Shown here piece after piece: positions 58,632 through 64,000 of a DNA stretch of 64,000 nt. The notes beneath the pieces were generated by a model. That model saw nothing but the letters and a program-made list of their open reading frames with translations. It was not told the origin of the DNA and searched no databases. Numbering within the stretch: the stretch's first letter is position 1; every line of letters starts with the position of its first letter. The translations under genes and the position numbers were made by a program. The DNA comes from Galeruca laticollis (taxonomy: Eukaryota > Arthropoda > Insecta > Coleoptera > Chrysomelidae), in NCBI GenBank assembly GCA_963921935.1, contig OY998175.1, forward strand, positions 212,676,655-212,740,654. The letters are read 5' to 3'.

Positions 58632-58713
58632 CAGACATATTATCATCATGAATACTGACAGATTTCTTTTCCTTTGCAAGCACTTCTAAAATCTTTTTAT
58701 TCCTGCTGTTCAT
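58632..58713 (-). CDS. Exon 1 of the DUF7869-like gene
   Basis: ATG at 58713-58711, 27 codons plus one base, ends at a GTGAGT donor. The next exon starts after a CACAAAAG acceptor at 58527 and continues in phase (EQNTYLMTEYHTEDY...), which supports a real intron of about 105 bp. Confidence 0.55.
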
Positions 58714-58747
58714 TTTGCAAATCACACAAGTACACAAACTAACTAAT

Positions 58748-61700
58748 CAGGGGCGGATCTAGGATTTAACAAAGGGAAGGGCTTGAATATTTTTTTTTAA
58801 GTTTTTTAATTTGACAAAAAAATGTTTTATAATATAGTATATACATAAATACAGCAACTTATATTAACGATAATCTAAGTAGACCAATTACAAGTTTCAA
58901 TTCTTCTGGCCTTCATTTGACAAAAAGTTTTAACTATATCATTTATATTAAGTTCTCTAGATTTATTACTGTATGCTAATGCTAGCCCATTGAGTCTCTC
59001 CTGTCCCATCGTTGATCTCAAATAGGATTTTAGTAGTTTTAGCGATGAAAAACTTCTCTCGCCCGTAGTACTTGTTACAGGGATTGTGGCAAAAATTTTT
59101 AGTAGTATCTCTATATTGGGAAAGCATTCTTTGGACATACGTTTTAAGGTTTCTGTTGATGATTTTGGTAGATCAACACTGACAGTGTCACTCCACTTAT
59201 GTCTCCATATCGCTAATTCCGCCTGTAATTCCAGCATGGATCCTGGCATATCATTTTCATATATTCTTGCAGCCTCAACAATTTTGGCATCAGTATATTT
59301 TTTAAGGTGTATTGGAATAATACTTTCTATGGGTATTACAGTAGAAAGTTGATTAAATCGGTCTTTCCTTTGGATTATAATATGATCCAGGAAAGGTATG
59401 AATATCACCCTTCTGTAATATTCTTCTTCGTTATTTGCCTTTATATTGCTCCTGTTTGTTTGTTTGTTTGTTTGTTGCAAAGTCTAGGCATAGTAATAGT
59501 CGTACCAATTCTCTGAAGAGCGTGATGGGCCTCCAAGAAAATTGGTTTAAATTGGAGTTCTTCATTTTGCCTTATATTTTTTAGTTTGCTTGTAATACCG
59601 TTTATGTATGAAAAAGCAGTGGAAAGATCAATTTCAACACTCTGTAAATACTTGCCTCAATTTACAGTGTACGACATTAAAAACGAGGCGACTTCTAAAG
59701 CTATAACAAAATCACTTCTTCTAATGGCGGCATTAAAAGCCATTGCCTTACTTGAAGTCTCTGTATCGTTGTCCTGTTCCAAACTAGCAAGAGCATTGCA
59801 AATTGCTTCATATAGTTCTTTAAAAGTTATTACGCTATTATGACGCTCAACCCAGCGCGTAGCACACAGAGGTTTTAACTCCTTCTTTTAGTTTCGGTTA
59901 TTTCTAAGTCATCAATGGCTTGTTGAAAAACTAAAACTTTTTTTGCAGAGCAACTAAAAAATGGAACATACTCTACCCAAAATATCCATCATGTTCCTAA
60001 TTTCAGAAACTTCACAACTTTTGGAAATACCTAAGTTAAGTCAATGACTTAAACAGTGTAAATACATAGCCAAGGGCTATTCGTGTCTTATTAAGGCTTG
60101 GGCTCCATTGAACCTTCCAGCCATATTGCTGCCTCCATCATATCCTTGTCCACGAAGATTATCAATAGAAAGTCCTAGTTGCTTAACTTGATTTTTTATG
60201 GCCTCTTTGATGCATTGGCCAGTTGTAGAGTGCAGCTCAATGAAACTCAAAAAAACTTCCTTTATATCATACGTACTATCCAAATACCTCACACAGAATG
60301 TCATTTGTTCTTTGGTACTTATATCGGATGTTTCGTCGCAAATTATTGTAAAAAATTTTGATTGTTTTATAGCATTAACAATTTCAGTAGTTATAACCTT
60401 CCCAATGCAAAATATTATTTCATTTTGGATTGTTTTACTAATCATTGTACAGTTCTTTGGTGCTATTAGTATATGATTTTTAAGGTTTAAATCTCCAGAA
60501 TCTATACGAAAAGTTAATAAGTTCCTAAAAATGCCATCATTACTTTCTGAAAGATTTTGGTTTGAGCTATCTTTAATATCTATATTACCATCATCTCTAT
60601 GCGCTCTAAGTGGTAATTTGTTATCGGCACAAAACAGAATTGTTTTAATAATCGGCACTAACCGCTGTCGATTAGCTTATTAGATTATTTCTGCTTTTTG
60701 TTTATCTAATTGCACAGAAATACTGACAGACTTTTCAGACATTTGTATGTTTAAAAAATCATTTGCTTTTTTAACTCAAAATTTATGGTAGTTGGTGATT
60801 TCATGCTGCGTAAGCATTTCCCGGGCTTTTTAAACTTAGTTAGCGGTTCACTTACAAGCATTTTGAGAATCTGAAAAATAATAAGCTCAGGTTACGATAT
60901 AGTTTAGTTAGTTTCAGTTAGTTTTTTAAAACATTATTTCATTAAAATAATAGGCTCATTTACCAATTTTTTTATTGTAAATTCTGAAATAACATAATAA
61001 ATTTAGTAAGTATGCAAAATATCAATTTATTTAATGGTTTTTAACCACCTAAAAAAATTATTAAAGTTTATAAAATTAATTAAAACTATGACGTCAGACC
61101 ATCTTTTTTCACCAGGTAATTCGTTGCCACAACGCATTACCTTTGCTTCGCGTCTGTCAGCCTGACGGAAAAATATTAACACTTTTTGTGACAAATGTCA
61201 GAAAAAGGTAACGACAATGTTTTTCGAAGCAGGTAGCGCAGGTGTCCAAGATCGCAATTTGTATGTAAAAAAGATTGTATGACGTCACATTTTAAAATAG
61301 CCTTAGATTATTCTAGCTCTAAAATTTTTGGTAATTTTCGTCCAATTGGGCTAATTCTTTTTTTAAAGCTTAAAATAAAAGGTAAACTACAATAATCGTA
61401 TAAAAAGAGTAACTTTGGAAATATGACTAAATGAGCCTATTATATAACTATTTTATTCTTACTTGGCTACCCATTCCTCCGCCATCTGGTGCAAATAGCA
61501 CACAAAATTTACAAAAATCCTCCAGTTTTACTTTCGCTATACGCAAGCGAGTTATACTGTTGTAGCCAATGAACACCGAATTTACGCATTTGCTGTTTCC
61601 CTTCTTGTTGCAATGGAAAAACATAGTTTGCGTCAGGGATCCAAGTATTGCTTAGAAAATTTATTTTTTCATGGGCACTTAAAGATTGTCCGACTTCATT

Positions 61701-63073
61701 CCCAATATCATATAGCTGGCTGCCATTCTTAAAAAAAATGAACAAATTTAATAGCATAGTTGTATTGTAAAGTTTTTTTATTATTATACGATATTTTTGA
61801 CGTATTGTATTGTAATATTTAAAAGCAAATTTCTTTGACTTTTGGTTGACCTATACATTATTTAACAAATAAAGCAGGTCATAGGTATTAAATTCAAAAA
61901 AGTATATTATTTATAATTTTATTTAAATTAAGTTAGAATGATATACCAAATTTGAACTTTACAAATATGACAGAAAAAAAATAGAACGAATAGTACAAAT
62001 TCAATAAAATCCCTTTTGTGCCTATGTAATTAAGATTTTAAACTCAAACTCAAAGACAAAATACCATTACCATCCTATAAAATGCTTAAATAAACCAAAA
62101 TCAATATAAACTCCTTTTTTTCGTTCTAAGAAGCTTCTAACCCAAATCAACACTTAACAGTTTTCACATATTTGAAAATAACGGTAAAGTAAAACTAAAA
62201 TACAAAATGTTAAAATATTTTTTTTAGATCTAACTGTACGTCACATCCTGTAATTCTTAGAACATAAAAAAAATATTGTTTATTTTTATCCCTTTTTCCT
62301 TTTTATCATTTATTACGAAATATGAAAAAGCATATTATAATTATATACTTACGCTTTGCTGTGAGGGCTCCTCAGGAAAACGGCTAGGTTGACTACTACT
62401 ACTTTCCTCAAATTCTTGCGAGCCACTGCCAGTACTGCCACTACTTGTTGATGCTACTATAACGATGTTTTCTTCTATAACACTACTACCACAATGTCCC
62501 ACCTCCAAAACCGTATTATTTTTTGGCTTTTTTGTAAAAAAATATGTTAATGTCGTTTGTGATTGCTTCATTTTACGCATGTCCAAATGAGACAAAAAAT
62601 AACTTGTATTCGCTATGAACGTCAAACACAATCTGAATAATAACATAAATTTCTTCTTATCTTCCAGAAATATAGATTTATTATTTAAAGCCATTTCACA
62701 GAGAAAAAATGCATAAAAACACGTTTTTATTTCAATGTTCTGCAAACCAAAGAGGTGGCCTGCGATTATCTTTATCTTCAATCGCGAAGCGCCGCGTTTG
62801 AGCATTTTGCCGACTACCTAAATTCAGACGCACTCGGCGTGGCTGGTTTTGTGGACGTAAAATAAATAAAATTAAATGATTATTTTAATAGAATGATATT
62901 TATTTTATTATTTATATTCTCAAATAAAGCTTTTTGTAAACATAATATATAATTTCTGTATTTATTATTTATTATTAGTATTTATAGCGATGTTTGACTT
63001 TTTATGACATAACAAGTCTTCTTAAAGGGGGGGGGGCTTGAGCTCCCAAAGCCCCCCCGTGTATCCGCCCTTG
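58748..63073 (-). mobile_element. hAT DNA transposon (second copy), degenerate
   Basis: The 8-bp duplication TAACTAAT/TAACTAAC (58740-58747 and 63074-63081) borders it. The ends are CAGGGGCGGATC and, on the other strand, CAAGGGCGGATA. A hairpin-prone G-run/C-run lies near 63027-63057. It holds a broken minus-strand transposase related to, but clearly different from, the one at 775-3940. It lies between exon 1 and the right TIR of the DUF7869-like element. Confidence 0.9.
58875..62580 (-). pseudogene. hAT transposase (ZMYM1/DUF4371-like), broken
   Basis: Exon blocks on the minus strand: 62571-62353 (MKQSQTTLTYFFTKK; GTAAGT donor); 61727-61463 (TTF-type region, NTWIPDANYVFPLQ, FGVHWLQQYNSLAYS; GTAAGA donor); and a block after an acceptor near 60870 with in-frame stops. 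Then come DUF4371 at 60658-60077 (TIICDETSDISTKEQMTFCV, GQGYDGGSNMAGRFNGAQA) and, after stops, the C-terminal dimerisation domain at 59480-58875 (ERSFSSLKLLKSYLRSTMGQ). There are several nonsense and frame breaks. It is not functional. Confidence 0.87.
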
Positions 63074-63081
63074 TAACTAAC

Positions 63082-63436
63082 TACCTTTTAAAACCTAATT
63101 TCTATATAATAATTATTATCATGAAAGAAAAAACAAAAATAAATTACTACTAATTGTAGGGATAAATAGGTGAATGAAATAAAATTAAAGCGAAAAAAAT
63201 AAACTGGTACGAGAAGTCTGTGAAACTAAGTTCTAGACCAGCACGTAATACTTTCTTTGGAAGAACAATCCGCGAATGTACCAAATTCTTATCACTCAAT
63301 CTATCAAAAGCACGAATTAGCACATTCGTGTGTTTGGCACTCAGATAATCAAATATTATTTACTTTCGTGTTTTAAACTTTGCATTTTTTTTAACCATTT
63401 TGTACAAGAAAATCACATTAGTTTAAAAGTAAAAAG
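63082..63436. other. Right subterminal region of the DUF7869-like element
   Basis: It lies between the hAT and the right TIR. It contains TTCGTG-type words resembling those at the left end. No coding frame is seen; the gene's promoter would lie about here or between 58714 and 58747. Confidence 0.45.
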
Positions 63437-63471
63437 TTTGCACTTTCATGCCTCTGGCACAGGGATGACGA
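63437..63471 (-). repeat. Right TIR of the DUF7869-like element
   Basis: It is the inverted partner of 44871-44905 with 32 of 35 bases matching. TA follows at 63472-63473. Confidence 0.85.
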
Positions 63472-63894
63472 TATGAATAAAAAAAGCAGAAGGTATGATA
63501 TTACAAATATTAAAGCTTATACAGCGTCTCCACGGATGGGTTATCCTATAGGTGAAAAATGTTTAATTATTAGTTTTAGTGAAAAATATCATTCTTGATA
63601 AAAGGTTTTGCTTGTTCTGAAACCCCATAAAATAAAAGTCAAGTTTTTCAAAACCCGTCTGATTTTATAGCCAGTTTTATGAAAACCGTATGAATTTTTG
63701 CAAAAATAATGTATTAATCTAGTGAGTGACGTTTACGATGTACCAAGTAACTGTCAACATTTATAAATAATTTTAAAATTGTCATTCTTTAATAAATATT
63801 TGACAACAATGTAAACTATTCAAGAATTATAATCACTATCAAAAATAACAATACAGAATAATAGTGTAAGAAGCACTAAGTAAACAAAAAACAT

Positions 63895-64000
63895 CTATTC
63901 AATATATCCTTCGCCAGCTTCAAAACAACTCTCAATTCTCTTTCTAAATTCTTTGTAAGTATTTCGCAGCATTTCTGGGGTAATTTCGTTAACGGCATCA
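63895..64000 (-). pseudogene. Mariner-type transposase, C-terminal end (partial)
   Basis: The last 35 codons read DAVNEITPEMLRNTYKEF, then a RIESCFEAGEGYIE block and a stop at 63895-63897. This is the typical C-terminus of IS630/mariner-class insect transposases ('ITPEMLQ..W.E...R...C....G.HIE'). The rest lies beyond the window, so its condition is unknown. The stretch 63694-63894 is probably the element's 3' flank and inverted repeat. Confidence 0.75.

Larger units (their letters stand above)
45227..58713 (-). pseudogene. DUF7869-like gene, multi-exon, split by insertions
   Basis: Blocks on the minus strand, in order: exon 1 at 58713-58632 (MNSRNKKILEVLAKEKK, GTGAGT donor); exon 2 at 58526-58503 and 50055-49946, open across the BEL insertion point; 49870-49613 with GPVSKKRKKD; 49570-49419 with CREFFMATLNVTDAQT; 49406-49152 with a FPAVESQYTRKSS segment; 49219-48980 with FFKPKLDQC; 46215-45877; 45855-45448 with SDSCGDQQKN and GHTEMECDTIHSKIE; and 45433-45227. 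These match my memory of insect DUF7869 proteins. Breaks include frameshifts near 49760, 49420 and 45480 and a stop at 45877. The aspartates in SFNFDPQ and SDSC and the E/D in GHTEMECD could be a DDE/D-type active site; this is inference. Confidence 0.62.
44871..63471 (-). mobile_element. TIR DNA transposon carrying a DUF7869-like gene, with nested insertions
   Basis: Terminal inverted repeats of 35 bp (TCGTCACCCCTTTGCCAGAG at the left; three mismatches overall with the right) lie at 44871-44905 and 63437-63471. TA occurs on both sides, and removing the insert with one TA restores the R repeat (AGTATATGAA, compare AATATATG at 4282). Inside are a mariner (46349-48263), a BEL element (50061-58497) and a hAT (58748-63073). 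About 3-4 kb remains, mainly one broken minus-strand gene of the DUF7869-like family. The element boundaries rest on the TIRs and on the R copies; the superfamily is unassigned. Confidence 0.75.
37222..63693. repeat. Repeat R, copy C, expanded by nested insertions
   Basis: R sequence is found at 37222-38751, 44453-44870 and 63472-63693. Read in order they rebuild the layout of copy A from position 20428 to about 22496. The gaps are filled by a LINE (38752-44452) and a TIR transposon (44871-63471). Copy C is truncated at its left. The segment 37222-38739 matches copy A at high identity with small indels. Confidence 0.8.

Noticed and set aside
44871..63471. A giant virus-like or Maverick-type element
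   Set aside because: The 18.6-kb size is explained by three nested insertions; no polymerase B, capsid or packaging ATPase genes are visible.

Overview
The window looks like a transposon graveyard from an AT-rich insect genome. A beetle is my best guess, inferred from the mix of element families rather than from any host gene. Almost every recognisable reading frame belongs to a mobile element. The one plausible host feature is a single 5' coding exon at 13276-13936 (minus) with a good start context and a splice donor. I saw no rRNA, tRNA, CRISPR or bacterial-type operon.

Left nest (1-13052): the 3' part of a Ty1/copia element (reverse transcriptase, RNase H, polypurine tract, 3' LTR) is interrupted three times. 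The insertions are a hAT element (775-3940, 8-bp target duplication), a fold-back palindrome (4027-4652) and a complete minus-strand gypsy/errantivirus-type element with an env-like gene (5377-13017, CGTG duplication). The gypsy element sits inside the copia LTR.

Middle (13-37 kb): the host-like exon; a short dispersed repeat; a 259-bp satellite with exactly regular spacing (15406-16700); a degenerate IS630/mariner-type element with long inverted repeats (17245-19185); two adjacent copies of a 2.7-kb repeat called R here (19762-26593), the second split by a C-rich LINE that keeps only ORF1; a 974-bp perfect-architecture palindromic MITE (27115-28088); a poorly understood AT-rich stretch (28.1-32.5 kb) with a small coding relic; then a broken piggyBac element (32570-34793). 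A MULE with an apparently intact catalytic domain (34796-36765) has landed exactly on the right end of the piggyBac element.

Right nest (37222-63693): a third R copy holds, in order, a three-ORF Jockey-type LINE (38752-44452) and an 18.6-kb insertion (44871-63471). The insertion is bounded by 35-bp terminal inverted repeats and a TA duplication. When its own insertions are removed (a DD41D mariner with intact transposase, a BEL/Pao element with near-identical LTRs, and a hAT), about 3-4 kb remains. This core is filled by one multi-exon minus-strand gene resembling the insect DUF7869 family. I consider this the most interesting object in the window: it suggests that the DUF7869-type protein is the transposase of a TIR DNA transposon. 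The window ends inside another mariner-type transposase.

No genes here work as a pathway. The biology is in the order of insertions, which the target-site duplications let one read directly.
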